Positions 17,977 to 27,605 of a stretch of DNA of 64,000 nucleotides are shown here, piece after piece. The DNA is taken from the NCBI RefSeq assembly GCF_014489075.1, contig NZ_JACTGR010000004.1, positions 372,001 through 436,000 on the forward strand, read 5' to 3'. A program made the position numbers and the translations under genes. How positions within the stretch are numbered: position 1 is the first letter of the stretch; each line of letters opens with the position of its first letter. The stretch comes from Sphingomonas sp. JC676. GTDB lineage: Bacteria > Pseudomonadota > Alphaproteobacteria > Sphingomonadales > Sphingomonadaceae. The notes beneath the pieces are model-generated. The model did not search any database. It was not told where the DNA came from and worked only from the letters and a program-made list of their open reading frames with translations.

Positions 17977-18965
17977 GCCACCATACGCCCGAGCAGTGGC
18001 GCATCGATGCCGAGGCGGCCGCCTGGATCGCCCGGCTGCAGTCGTCCGATCGCTGCGATGCCACAGACGATGCGCTACGCGCCTGGCTCCATGCCGATAG
18101 CGCGCACGAGCAGGCGTTCGAGCGGGCTACGGAGATATGGGGCATCCTGCCCGGCGCCGCATTGGTCGCGGCAAATGGGGCGGGGACGCCTTCGGTCCGG
18201 TCCGCGATGCAGCGTCCGGCGCGTAGCTTGCGGCCACCGCCCGCATGGGGCCTGGCACTTGCGGCCTGTCTGTTGCTGGTGGTTCTAGGCGGCGGCGCGA
18301 GCTGGTGGATGACGAATCGGTCGCTCGGCTATTCGACCCAGTTGGGCGAGCAGAAAGTCGCGACGCTCAAGGACGGGACCCGGATCGCGCTCAATAGCGA
18401 TACCGCGCTCGCGATTGACTATGAGGACGATTTCCGGCGCGTGCGTCTTGATCGCGGCGAGGCGATGTTCGAAGTCGCGCCCAATGCGCACCGTCCTTTC
18501 ATCGTGACGGCCGGCGACCGGACGGTGCGCGCGGTGGGGACGAGCTTCATCGTGCGGCGGGCGGACGGCGGCGTCGTGGTGACGCTGATCGAAGGCAAGG
18601 TGGTGATCAATCAGATCGGGGCGGCCAGATCGCAGCCGGTCGATGCGCCTACGATGCTGCGCGCGGGGGAACGGCTGACGATTACACCCGATGCGCCATC
18701 GTTGATTGACCAGCCTTCGATGGAGGCGGCCACGGCATGGCGCCGGGGGCAGGCGGTGTTCACCGACGTGCCGCTGTCGACCGCCGTCGGTGAGCTCAAC
18801 CGCTATGGCGGTCCGCGCATTACCATCGGTGATCCCCGGCTGGCGTCGCTGCGCGTGTCAGGCGTGTTCGCGACTAATGACACCGCTGAATTCGCATCCG
18901 CCATCGCGGCGCTGCACGGTCTGCATGTGCAGCAGGTCGGCGGCGAATTGCGGATTATCCGCTAA
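17958..18965 (+). CDS. FecR-family anti-sigma / signal-transducing membrane protein
   Basis: A 335-residue protein with the FecR arrangement. The cytoplasmic N-terminal part (DUF4880-like, AAAWIARLQSSD...FRAWL-type pattern with a central DALRAWLHADSAHEQAF) binds the sigma factor. A single membrane helix lies at about 95-115, and the periplasmic FecR domain has TLKDGTRIALNSDTAL and the GEAMFEV segment. A C-terminal STN-like region follows (LSTAVGELNRYGGPRITI). It relays the receptor's state to the sigma factor. The ATG at 17958 overlaps the sigma gene by 19 bases; a GTG at 17973 overlapping the stop as GTGA is an equally plausible start. Confidence 0.85.
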   Translation: MDVRVVSHHTPEQWRIDAEAAAWIARLQSSDRCDATDDALRAWLHADSAHEQAFERATEIWGILPGAALVAANGAGTPSVRSAMQRPARSLRPPPAWGLALAACLLLVVLGGGASWWMTNRSLGYSTQLGEQKVATLKDGTRIALNSDTALAIDYEDDFRRVRLDRGEAMFEVAPNAHRPFIVTAGDRTVRAVGTSFIVRRADGGVVVTLIEGKVVINQIGAARSQPVDAPTMLRAGERLTITPDAPSLIDQPSMEAATAWRRGQAVFTDVPLSTAVGELNRYGGPRITIGDPRLASLRVSGVFATNDTAEFASAIAALHGLHVQQVGGELRIIR

Positions 18966-19128
18966 GGCTGCATCATTAAATTACGCCGCAGCGCCCCGCC
19001 AGTGGACATAAAAAACCACGGTTAACTGCGAATTACATTTTTATTGCCGGCGCATGTCGGTTTCGTGTTGCCGCATCGTCTAGGACTTGAGGGGCCGCGA
19101 TCCGCGCGATTTCTCAGGGGGGAAATCG

Positions 19129-22100
19129 ATGGTATCGAAAGTTTCGCTGACGGCGTACGCGCTCGCAAGCTGCGTTGTTGCCGTTCCGCTGGCGGCGCAT
19201 GCACAGGCAAGTTTCTCGTTCGACATTCCGACGCAATCGCTCGAAAAATCGCTCCGCGCCGTGGCGTCCCAGACCGGCTCGAACATCGTGTTTTCGGAGG
19301 CCGCCGTACGGGGCAAGGCGGCACCGGCACTGCACGGCGAATTCAGCACCGTCGATGCCTATCGCAAGCTTCTTCAGGGCAGCGGGCTAGCGCTAAGCGT
19401 CACCGGCGGCGGCTCGTACGTCGTCGGTACGCCGCAATCGGGCGGAACGCCTACGCCGGTTGCGACGACTGGCGGCTCGGGCGCGATCATCGGCCATGTC
19501 GCGCGCGCAGACGGCGATCGGAACATCGCCGGTGCGTTGGTTCGCATCGTCGAAACGGGCCAGGCCACGAGCGCCGACGATTCGGGCAACTTCAGATTTC
19601 CGGACCTGCGCGCCGGGCAATACACGCTCGAAATCTCGTTCCTGGGTTTCGAGCCGCTGAGCCAGACGATCCTGGTTCCCCCTGGCGATACCGCCAGCAT
19701 CGACCTCGCGCTCGCCCAGCCGGGCGGGCCGGGTGCCGAAATCGTCGTCTACGGTTCGCGCAGCGCGCGCGCCAACGCACTCAACCTCCAGCGCACCGCC
19801 GAGAATAATTCCGAAGTCGTCTCCGCCGACGACCTTGGTAACTTCACCGGGACCACCTTTGCCGATGCGCTGCGCCGCACTTCGGGCGTCTCGTTCCAGC
19901 GCGACACCGTGACCGGCGACGGCACCAACGTGATCGTGCGCGGGCTCGATCCCGACATGAACAACGTCAAGCTGAACGGGCTGCAGCTCCCCGTGGGCAA
20001 CGGCACCGGCCGCTCGGCCGATCTCAGCAATTTGCTTGCCGATTCGGTGAGCAAGATCACGATCAGCAAGAGCCTTCTGCCCAGCCAGGACAGCGCCGGC
20101 ACCGGCGGCCTGATCGAGATCGAGACGCTGTCGCCGCTCAACCGGCCGCATCGATATGCCAGTTTTCAGGTCGAGGGCGGACTGAGCGGGAAGGATTTCA
20201 GCAAGGACTTCCTGGTCTCGGGCACCGTCGCCGGCAAGTTCGGTGCGCAGGACAATTTCGGACTGAGCGCTTCGGTCCAGTATCGCCGCAACTCGGTGCG
20301 CAACGTCTCGTACAACACTGTTACCAAGTTCGGCGCGTTCCTGCCGAACGCAGCGAACGGCACGCCGACACTGACCGCGGGCGACGCGGTCGATCCGAAC
20401 GCGACATTTCCGTTCGTGGCCGGGGACGACGGTGCCTATGTCACCCAGCTTTTTACCAGCTTCAACCATGTGAAGCAGTCGACCTTGGCGGCAACGGTCT
20501 CTGCCGAATGGCAGATCGGCAACCACACCAACCTGAAGTTCGATTTCCAGCACGCCCAGGCCAATCGAACCACCTATTCGATGACCGACAGCTTTACCGC
20601 GCTCAGCAAATATTCGGACGTGCCCGGCGGCCAGGCGGTCTCGGCACTGCATCTGGATCTGACGCCCGGCAATCTCGCGATCCAGCGCGAGCAGGCCTAT
20701 GGCTATGACCCCGACGCGAAGACGATCACCGATACCTACAGCTTTTCGGGCAAGAGCACGGCGGGCAAGCTGACCTTCAACTATCTCGCCGGCTACGCCC
20801 ATGGCAGCGAGGATCACGACCGCAACAGCTCGCTCGATCTGCGCATGCCGGACAGCGATGCAAGTGCGGGCCTGTTCCAGCCGGGCGCCACCGATGCCAG
20901 TCTCGGCTATATCATCACGCCTTTCGGCCGGCGCAGCGGGGATGCGATTCCGATCCCGATGCTCAGCACCGCCGGCTGGGCGCTGATCAACGATCCCTCG
21001 CTCTACACGATCCAGAACGGCACTGGCGGGATCGACACCACCACCGGGAGCAACAACCGCTACACGGGCGAAGTCAGTCTGCGCTGGGACATGAACTGGG
21101 GATTCCTGAAGTACGTCCAGTTCGGCGGGCGCTATGAGCGCACCGAGTTCAAGCACGATCTGCGCCGCACCCAGTTCGGCGGGAATGCGTCCATCGCCTC
21201 GCTGGGCCTGCCCTTCTCGCCGACCGATCTCAGCCGCGTGGGCGTAACCGGCGCGAACTTCACCGCAATGAGTGAAGGTACCGCAATTGGCTTCTTCAAC
21301 AATATGGGCGACTATCTCGCCAGATACCCCCAGTTCACGCTCGCGCCGATCGCCCCGGCAATCGGCCAGGACAAGCAGGCAACGCGCGAGGACAATTACG
21401 CCGCCTATGTCCAGAGCCAGCTGCAGTTCGGCAAGCTCGAGGTGATCGGTGGCCTGCGCTACAACCGCACCGACCTGCAGGCCACGAACCTGGTGTTCCC
21501 CACCTATATCGGCCCGATCCTGCCCGAGAATGGGGGCGGCTTCGGTAACGATCCGATTTTCCAGAACCAGTTCAGCAGGCTAGTGACAGAGAAGGCGAAG
21601 TCCGAGGACTTCCTGCCGCGCGTGCTGTTCAACTTCCGCCAGACGGACAATCTGATCTTCCGCGGCGGCTATTTCCTGTCGGTCGCCCGACCGCAGATCA
21701 ACGACCTGTCGCAGCAGACACGGATCAGCTTCATCAACATTCCGATCCCGGGTCCGAACGGCGTGCAACCGGTCCTGCAGATCAGTTCGGGCAATCCGAA
21801 CCTGAAGCAGGCCACCACGCATAATTTCGACTTGAGCGCCGAATATTATCACAAGATCGGCATCATCAAGCTGGGCGGCTTCTACAAGCGGATCACCAAC
21901 CTGCTCCAGGCCAACCAGACCAACGGTCCGGCCAACCTGGCGAATGTGACGCTGCCCGACAGCCCTTATTTCCAGGGGCCGCCTTATTTCGATCCGGCGC
22001 ATCCGGAGAATTATTTCATCAACGGCGGCTCGCCGATCAACAGCAAGCATCCGGCGATCATCTGGGGCATCGAGGGCCGGTTCGAGCGGCAGTTCGATTT

Positions 22101-22566
22101 CTTGCCGGGTGCGCTTGGCGGCCTGGGCGTAATCGCCAACTACACCTACACGCACAGCAGCCGCTATCAACAGTATAGCTGGGCCTATGCCCCGGCGGGC
22201 CAGAGCAGCATCTATGAATTCTCTGGCCTGCCGTTCAACCAGCAGCCCAAGCATTCCGGCACGCTAGCGTTGACTTACAACAAATACGGGTTCGACGGCA
22301 CGCTGGCCTATAGTTTCCAGTCTAAGACGCTGGACAATTTCTATCCGCGCGGCCTCTCGGTTTATAACCAGGATGTCCAGACGCTCGATCTGCGAGGCGA
22401 ATATTATCTCGATCGTGCCCGGAAATACCGAATCTACATCGAGGGATCGGATCTGCTCAAGGGCAGCGAGACGCCCGACGTCCAGCAGCTGATCGCCGAC
22501 TATTACACCCGCGCTACCTATCTCGGTGGGCGCAAGTTCAAAATCGGCGCCGCCGCGATTTTCTGA
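19129..22566 (+). CDS. TonB-dependent outer-membrane receptor with signalling (STN) domain
   Basis: A 1145-residue receptor. In order it has a signal peptide ending at LAAHAQ, a secretin/TonB short N-terminal (STN) domain at about 28-98 (FDIPTQSLEKSLRAVASQTG) and a carboxypeptidase-regulatory-like domain at about 115-195 (GALVRIVETGQATSADDSGN). A plug follows (DALRRTSGVSFQRD, VIVRGLDPDMNNVKLNG), then a long 22-strand barrel ending in FKIGAAAIF. The STN domain is the part that touches FecR, so transport is coupled to induction through the adjacent sigma and anti-sigma genes. AGGGGGGAA stands before the ATG at 19129. No ligand-specific motif is visible. The next gene is a periplasmic M16 peptidase, which raises peptide or protein uptake as an alternative to siderophores. 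Confidence 0.88.
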   Translation: MVSKVSLTAYALASCVVAVPLAAHAQASFSFDIPTQSLEKSLRAVASQTGSNIVFSEAAVRGKAAPALHGEFSTVDAYRKLLQGSGLALSVTGGGSYVVGTPQSGGTPTPVATTGGSGAIIGHVARADGDRNIAGALVRIVETGQATSADDSGNFRFPDLRAGQYTLEISFLGFEPLSQTILVPPGDTASIDLALAQPGGPGAEIVVYGSRSARANALNLQRTAENNSEVVSADDLGNFTGTTFADALRRTSGVSFQRDTVTGDGTNVIVRGLDPDMNNVKLNGLQLPVGNGTGRSADLSNLLADSVSKITISKSLLPSQDSAGTGGLIEIETLSPLNRPHRYASFQVEGGLSGKDFSKDFLVSGTVAGKFGAQDNFGLSASVQYRRNSVRNVSYNTVTKFGAFLPNAANGTPTLTAGDAVDPNATFPFVAGDDGAYVTQLFTSFNHVKQSTLAATVSAEWQIGNHTNLKFDFQHAQANRTTYSMTDSFTALSKYSDVPGGQAVSALHLDLTPGNLAIQREQAYGYDPDAKTITDTYSFSGKSTAGKLTFNYLAGYAHGSEDHDRNSSLDLRMPDSDASAGLFQPGATDASLGYIITPFGRRSGDAIPIPMLSTAGWALINDPSLYTIQNGTGGIDTTTGSNNRYTGEVSLRWDMNWGFLKYVQFGGRYERTEFKHDLRRTQFGGNASIASLGLPFSPTDLSRVGVTGANFTAMSEGTAIGFFNNMGDYLARYPQFTLAPIAPAIGQDKQATREDNYAAYVQSQLQFGKLEVIGGLRYNRTDLQATNLVFPTYIGPILPENGGGFGNDPIFQNQFSRLVTEKAKSEDFLPRVLFNFRQTDNLIFRGGYFLSVARPQINDLSQQTRISFINIPIPGPNGVQPVLQISSGNPNLKQATTHNFDLSAEYYHKIGIIKLGGFYKRITNLLQANQTNGPANLANVTLPDSPYFQGPPYFDPAHPENYFINGGSPINSKHPAIIWGIEGRFERQFDFLPGALGGLGVIANYTYTHSSRYQQYSWAYAPAGQSSIYEFSGLPFNQQPKHSGTLALTYNKYGFDGTLAYSFQSKTLDNFYPRGLSVYNQDVQTLDLRGEYYLDRARKYRIYIEGSDLLKGSETPDVQQLIADYYTRATYLGGRKFKIGAAAIF

Positions 22567-22592
22567 GGCGGCCGATCCGGCGGCCGTGTTCC

Positions 22593-22624
22593 GGCCGGTT
22601 CCCTTTGTCCCGCGGGAACCGGCC
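22593..22624 (+). terminator. Strong hairpin between receptor and M16 peptidase genes
   Basis: GGCCGGTTCCC at 22593-22603 pairs perfectly over eleven bases with GGGAACCGGCC at 22614-22624 around a ten-base loop, then CTTTACT follows. It lies in the 82-base gap between the two genes, where it could act as a partial terminator or as an mRNA-stabilising element that lowers peptidase expression relative to the receptor. Confidence 0.55.
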
Positions 22625-22648
22625 CTTTACTCCAAGGAAGAACTCCCA

Positions 22649-25369
22649 ATGAAGTCCATGAAGCTGCTCCTCGCATCGGCGGCGATCGCCCTCGCCGCCG
22701 CGCAACCCGTCCGCGCGCAGGAGGTGGTGCCCTATGAGCAGTTCACCCTGGCCAATGGCCTCCGCGTCGTTGTGCACGAGGATCACAAGACGCCCAAGGT
22801 GGCGTTCACCGTCTGGTACCATGTGGGATCGATGAACGAGCCCGCCGGAAAGTCCGGTTTCGCGCATCTCTACGAGCATCTGATGTTCAACGGCTCCGAA
22901 CATCACGACAAGGAATATATGCCGCCGCTCCAGGAGATCGGCGTGTCGAGCGTCAACGGCGCGACTTCGCTCGACCAGACCTATTATTACGAGATCGTGC
23001 CGACCGGCGGACTCGAGCGCGTGCTGTGGCTGGAATCGGACCGCATGGGTTACCTGCTAGGCGCGATCACTCAGGCCAAGCTCGACGAGCAGCGCAAGGT
23101 CGTCCAGAACGAGAAGCGCACGGGCGAGAACCAGCCTTATGCGGCGATGAATGATCTCGAGGCGGAGGGCATCTTCCCGTCCAACCATCCCTATTACCAC
23201 TCGACCATCGGATCGATGGCCGACCTGAACGCCGCCTCGCTCGAGGACGTGAAGGACTGGTTCCGCAAATATTATGGCGCAGCCAACGCGGTCGTCACGC
23301 TCAGCGGCGACGTCACTGTCGCGCAGGCGAAGATGCTGATGGAGAAGTATTTCGGCAGCATCCCCGCGGGCCCGCCCACCGGCCGAATCAAGGCCTGGGT
23401 GCCGACGCTCCCGGTCGACAAGAGCGAAGTGATGCAGGACGACGTGCCGCAGACCGCAATCGCCTGGAACTGGCCGGTCCCGGGCAACGGAACCGTTGAA
23501 GCGCCGGCGCTGCGCATGGCGGCCTATGTGCTCGGCCGCGGCAAGACCTCGCGGCTCTACCAGGCACTGGTTCGCGACCAGCAGATCGCAAGCTCGGCGA
23601 CCGCCAGCTATGACAGCTTCGCAATCGCCGGCACTTTTTCAGTTGATGTTCGGCTGAAGGACGGCGTCGACCGCACCAAGGCTGAGGCGGCGATCAAGCA
23701 AGTGCTTGCCGATTTCATGAAGACCGGCCCAACCGAGGACGAGCTCAAGCGCGCCAAGATCGGCTCCTATGGCGATAATGCGCGCTCGATGGAGTCGATC
23801 TTCGTCAAGGCGATGGCGCTGACCGCAGGCACGATGTTTGCCGACAATCCCGGCCAATATGCCGAGGACGAACGCCGTTTCGGCACCGTCACCAATGCCG
23901 ATGTGCGCGGCGCGACCGGCAACTGGCTCGCCAAGGGCTCGTACCGTCTGACCGTATTGCCCTTCGGCAGCCACAAGACCGGCGTCGACACTGCGGACCG
24001 CGGCCAGATCCCGGCGCTGGGGGCATCGCCGTCGCTGACGCTGCCGACGGTGCACGAGGCGAAGCTCTCGAACGGCATCCGCGTCGTGCTGTCCGAGCGC
24101 CCCGGCACGCCGACCGTCGAGATGGCGGTGGTGTTCGACGCCGGCCATGCCGCCGAGCAGAACATGAAGAAGGGCCTCGGCGGCTTCACGCTGGGCATGA
24201 TGGACGAAGGCACCAAGACGCTCGACGCGCGGGCCTTTGCCGAGCGCCAGGCGATGGTCGGCACGCGCATCTACGCCTATGGCGACAGTGACACGACCGA
24301 CTTTGCGCTTTCCGCGCTCACCCGCGCGCTGCCCGAGTCCGTGGCGCTCTGGGCGGACTATATCCGCAACCCGGGCTTTCGCCCCGAGGACCTGGAGCGC
24401 GATCGCGCGCTGAACCTCTCGAACCTGTCGCAGTCGCTGGTCAATCCGGGCGAGATGGCCCAGCGCACCTTTAACAACCTGCTCTACGGCAAGGACCATG
24501 CCTATGGCACGACGCTGGCAGGACGTGCGGAGACGCTGAAGTCGATCACGCGCGACGATTTGGTCGCGTTCCACGAGAGCTGGATCCGCCCCGACAATGC
24601 CGTGATCTATGCATCGGGCAGCACGACGATGTCGGTGCTGGTCGCGGCCCTCGAAAAGGGGTTCGGCGACTGGAAGGCGTCCGCACGCCCAAAGGGCGTG
24701 AAGACGCTCGATCCGATCGCCCCGCAAAAAGCGGCGCGGATCATCCTGATCGACAGGCCCGGCGCCATCCAGTCGATGATCCGTGTCGGCGAGACCATGC
24801 CGACGGGCCTTGATGCGCATGATTTCGAGCTAGGCGCGCTGAATGATGTGCTAGGTGGCGCCTTCACATCGCGCCTCAACATGAATTTGCGCGAGGACAA
24901 GGGCTGGTCGTACGGGGTCAACAGCTTCATCGCCGATGCGCGGGGCCCGCAGGCCTTCGGCGTCGCGACCAGCGTTCAGACCGATAAGACCGCGGAATCG
25001 CTAGCGGAGATCAGCAAGGAGATTCACGCGATCCAGAAGACCAAGCCGGCAAGCCAGGCCGAGCTCGAACTGCTTGCCAAGGGCCAAGTGCTGGCGCTGC
25101 CCGGCCAGTTCGAAACGAACCAGGCCATGGTTGGCTATCTCCAGTATGTGAACCGCTTCGCGAAACCGTATGATTATATCACGACGCTGCCGAGCCAATA
25201 TGCCGGACTGCGCCCGGAGACGATCACGACCGCGGCGAACACGCTGCTCCATCCCGACGCGCTGACCTGGGTCGTGGTGGGCGACCTTTCCAAGACCGAA
25301 GCGAAGGTCCGCGCACTCAACTTGGGCGCGGTCGAGGTCTGGGATGCAGAGGGTCGCAAACTCCGCTGA
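22649..25369 (+). CDS. Exported M16-family zinc metallopeptidase (pitrilysin type, two-domain)
   Basis: A 906-residue protein with a signal peptide ending at PVRAQ. The first half carries the inverted zinc motif H-L-Y-E-H (FAHLYEHLMFNG) and the downstream glutamate in VVQNEKR that completes the M16 zinc site. The second half is the inactive partner domain (IRVVLSERPGTPTVEMAVVFDAGHAA) with the conserved R-Y/substrate-binding elements near the end (LREDKGWSYGV). It should cleave peptides in the periplasm. The ATG at 22649 has AAGGAAG before it. It follows the TonB receptor on the same strand, separated by a hairpin. Receptor plus M16 peptidase recalls the FusA/FusC ferredoxin-import system of Pectobacterium, but that comparison is inference. 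Confidence 0.88.
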   Translation: MKSMKLLLASAAIALAAAQPVRAQEVVPYEQFTLANGLRVVVHEDHKTPKVAFTVWYHVGSMNEPAGKSGFAHLYEHLMFNGSEHHDKEYMPPLQEIGVSSVNGATSLDQTYYYEIVPTGGLERVLWLESDRMGYLLGAITQAKLDEQRKVVQNEKRTGENQPYAAMNDLEAEGIFPSNHPYYHSTIGSMADLNAASLEDVKDWFRKYYGAANAVVTLSGDVTVAQAKMLMEKYFGSIPAGPPTGRIKAWVPTLPVDKSEVMQDDVPQTAIAWNWPVPGNGTVEAPALRMAAYVLGRGKTSRLYQALVRDQQIASSATASYDSFAIAGTFSVDVRLKDGVDRTKAEAAIKQVLADFMKTGPTEDELKRAKIGSYGDNARSMESIFVKAMALTAGTMFADNPGQYAEDERRFGTVTNADVRGATGNWLAKGSYRLTVLPFGSHKTGVDTADRGQIPALGASPSLTLPTVHEAKLSNGIRVVLSERPGTPTVEMAVVFDAGHAAEQNMKKGLGGFTLGMMDEGTKTLDARAFAERQAMVGTRIYAYGDSDTTDFALSALTRALPESVALWADYIRNPGFRPEDLERDRALNLSNLSQSLVNPGEMAQRTFNNLLYGKDHAYGTTLAGRAETLKSITRDDLVAFHESWIRPDNAVIYASGSTTMSVLVAALEKGFGDWKASARPKGVKTLDPIAPQKAARIILIDRPGAIQSMIRVGETMPTGLDAHDFELGALNDVLGGAFTSRLNMNLREDKGWSYGVNSFIADARGPQAFGVATSVQTDKTAESLAEISKEIHAIQKTKPASQAELELLAKGQVLALPGQFETNQAMVGYLQYVNRFAKPYDYITTLPSQYAGLRPETITTAANTLLHPDALTWVVVGDLSKTEAKVRALNLGAVEVWDAEGRKLR

Positions 25370-26359
25370 CCGAAGAAGGTCCGGCGCGCCCCGATTGGTC
25401 CTGGAAGCGCGCCGGGCGGTTCAACGTCTCAATTGCAGCGGTCGCTTCTGGCGCTCGCCGTTGCAGGCGCTATTGGCCGTGACCGGGGTGAGGCTCCTGG
25501 CCTGGACCGCCGCCCCGAACTGGGTTCCGGCCCGTATACGGTAGGGTGGACTGAGTTTCTCAACGCTTGTGAATATCTGCTTGAAGCAGACGATCCTCGT
25601 CTTCGTATCGAGGCGGGGCCGTTGCCTCTCCAGCGTCAAGACAAATGAGGAGCAGCGAATTCCGATAGACAGGTAGGCCCAACGGGCAGAATGGCGCGGT
25701 CTTCCATTTCGCACGTTTGACGATTTCCCAGCTCAGTGCGGCCATGACGCTTTCACAGCAAGGTCGGGCCATGGCGCGCGCTAACCGATGCGGCGCCGGC
25801 GATGCGCGAACGGTACTTGAGAACGATAGTCCGCAACCGTCGGTCGGATGCAGGAGCTGGAGCCGATCTTCTGCATCGCCGGCATCTGGCGATCGCACCC
25901 CCAGCTCGGCGAGGCATTCACGATGCTGACCATGCCGCCGGTACCGGACATTGCGCCCTACCACGACCGGCAGATCGCGGTGATCGAGCGTACCGACTGG
26001 GCGGACTGGCTTGATCCGGGCATTCCAGCGAGCGACCAATTGAAGACGCTCCCTGCAGGCCGTCTGAGCGTCGCTCAGGTCGGTTAGCGTTCCGACATAT
26101 CTTCTTCGTCCAGTGTCCCCAGCCAAATGGAATTGCGGAACGGCCAGGATTGGTCCAGCCGCCGGCTGGCAGCTCTCGGACGACGATGACGAGAAAGCCG
26201 ACCTCCGCTCACTTCCCGGACCGGCGCTATCAAAAACGCTCTAGCGCTCGGAAAGTGGGCGTTTGACCCATTCGCGGTTAATCGGGAGCGACTGGGTGCT
26301 CCCCAGCTTCGGACATTGGTTCATCTCGATCTCACGAGCAGGTAGAGATCACCCGATCG
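25370..26359. other. Eroded 990-base stretch containing one gene remnant
   Basis: No intact gene is supported. Frames on both strands are short and overlap. The only recognisable item is the C-terminal part of an SRAP (YedK/HMCES) gene at 25848-26087, listed separately. The 188-codon minus-strand frame at 25560-26126 is mostly the shadow of that remnant and shows no family feature. Confidence 0.5.
25848..26087 (+). pseudogene. SRAP-family (YedK/HMCES) gene remnant, C-terminal third
   Basis: The 79-residue frame reads as the end of an SOS-response-associated peptidase domain protein. It has PIFCIAGIWR, then FTMLTMPP, then IAPYHDRQIAVI with the conserved HDR histidine, then WADWLDP and a closing proline/valine-rich tail. 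Intact members are about 200-230 residues and begin with a catalytic Cys2 (MCGR), used to form a DNA-protein crosslink at abasic sites. Here the upstream two thirds are absent: in the same frame a stop occurs at about 25818 and no MCGR start is found nearby. The fragment is therefore non-functional as an abasic-site sensor. Confidence 0.7.
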
Positions 26360-27394
26360 TCATCTCCTGTTTCCGGCCTTCCCAGGGCGGGAGCGGCGAG
26401 CCGCCGCCGCGCCGCTGCTCACCGCATCCTCCTGAGCGAGCTTGCGCCAACGTTCGACGCGAGCGAAATCGAGAGTTCCTTTCGCCATCGCGGCGTGAAT
26501 GGCGCATCCGGGCTCGTCGACATGGGTGCAGTTGGAAAACCGGCACTCGAGCGTGACGGCCGTGACGTCGTCGAAGACCTCGGTCACGCCGGTGGCCACG
26601 TCTGACATCTGAAGCTCGCGCATGCCGGGCGTGTCCACCAGCCAGCCCCCCTCATCCGCGCCCCCTGCGAGGCGATGCATCTCGCGCACGGTCGTCGTGT
26701 GCCGGCCTTTGCCGTCGTCCTCGCGGACGGCCTGCGTAGCGATGCTGTCCGATCCCCTCAGCGTGTTCACGAGGGTCGACTTGCCGACCCCGGACGATCC
26801 CACCAGCGCGACGGTCTCGCCCAGGCCGCAATACGCTGCGAGGCGAGCGGCGCTCGTCGGATCGCGCCCGTCGACCAGTTCCACCCGCAACGCCGACTGG
26901 AGTGCGCGCGCTGAATCGACCAAGCGGTCAGGAGCAGGCGACAGGTCGGCCTTCGTGAGAACGACCACCGGACGCACACCCGTCTCGCGCGAAAGCACGA
27001 GATAGCGTTCGATACGCGCAATGTTGAAGTCCTGGTTGCAGGACGTGACGATGAAAAGCGTATCAACGTTCGCCGCGATGAGCTGGACCCGGCGGTCGTC
27101 GCCCGGGGTAGGCCTCTTGAACAGGCTCGTCCGATCGAGGATTCGCACGATGCTTCGGGTGCTCCGATCGATCAGCAACCAGTCGCCGACGGTGGGCCGG
27201 TCCTCCGCTCCCCCTCGCGCAGGCAAGCTGGACGCGATCGAGTCCCCGAACCCTTTGCCCGAGACGGTCACCCTTCCGCGATGAACCGACATGACGCGAA
27301 CAGGCTGGTAATTGTGGCTCTGTTCGGCGGAGACCTGCTCGCTGAAGAAGGGCTTCCAGCCGAGCTGCGCGAGAGTGAGATCGGGCGTTTCCAT
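26360..27394 (-). CDS. rsgA: Small ribosomal subunit biogenesis GTPase RsgA
   Basis: A 344-residue circularly permuted GTPase. The N-terminal OB-fold (about 20-75) is followed by the G4 motif LTKADLS before the P-loop GSSGVGKSTLVN and the switch/G3 segment DTPGMRELQ. At the end is the zinc-binding knuckle C-x4-C-x-H-x5-C in CRFSNCTHVDEPGC. RsgA matures the 30S subunit's decoding centre in the cytoplasm. The ATG at 27394 (METPDLTLAQLGW) is chosen because the OB-fold starts immediately after it; the open frame runs about 67 codons further but in non-family sequence. A small charged open frame without start codon lies directly upstream on the same strand. Confidence 0.92.
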   Translation of the reverse strand: METPDLTLAQLGWKPFFSEQVSAEQSHNYQPVRVMSVHRGRVTVSGKGFGDSIASSLPARGGAEDRPTVGDWLLIDRSTRSIVRILDRTSLFKRPTPGDDRRVQLIAANVDTLFIVTSCNQDFNIARIERYLVLSRETGVRPVVVLTKADLSPAPDRLVDSARALQSALRVELVDGRDPTSAARLAAYCGLGETVALVGSSGVGKSTLVNTLRGSDSIATQAVREDDGKGRHTTTVREMHRLAGGADEGGWLVDTPGMRELQMSDVATGVTEVFDDVTAVTLECRFSNCTHVDEPGCAIHAAMAKGTLDFARVERWRKLAQEDAVSSGAAAARRSRPGKAGNRR

Positions 27395-27401
27395 CGTCGC
27401 T

Positions 27402-27605
27402 TCAGTCGATCTGCGGACCGCCTGGTTCAACCGCATCCGGCGTTCCCTGCTCGACAGCCCGCTTGTCCGCCTTGGCTTGCAACTTCTTTGCGGACTCCGC
27501 CGCCCTGGCCCTTTCGCGCTCGCGGCGCTCGAACTCGTAATTCGGTTTGCGTGGTATGTCGGTCGCTCCAGAACTCGGGGTTTCGGCTTGAGCAAATCGC
27601 TCGAC
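27402..27605 (-). pseudogene. Small lysine/arginine/glutamate-rich frame upstream of rsgA, no start codon
   Basis: The frame is open for 67 codons and reads ...IPRKPNYEFERRERERA followed by alternating Ala/Lys/Arg/Glu and an acidic-proline tail, then TGA. This is a typical small helical protein pattern that I associate with sphingomonads (inference from memory, not a search). No ATG, GTG or TTG exists in frame before PRKPNYEF; an ATA is found where a start would be expected. Either the start codon has mutated or an unusual start is used. Confidence 0.4.

Noticed and set aside
19393..21156. 587-codon minus-strand frame opposite the TonB receptor
   Set aside because: Antisense shadow of a clear receptor gene with no ribosome site and no recognisable domain.
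25560..26126. 188-codon minus-strand frame after the M16 gene
   Set aside because: It overlaps the SRAP remnant in antisense and shows no domain; the plus-strand reading explains the sequence better.
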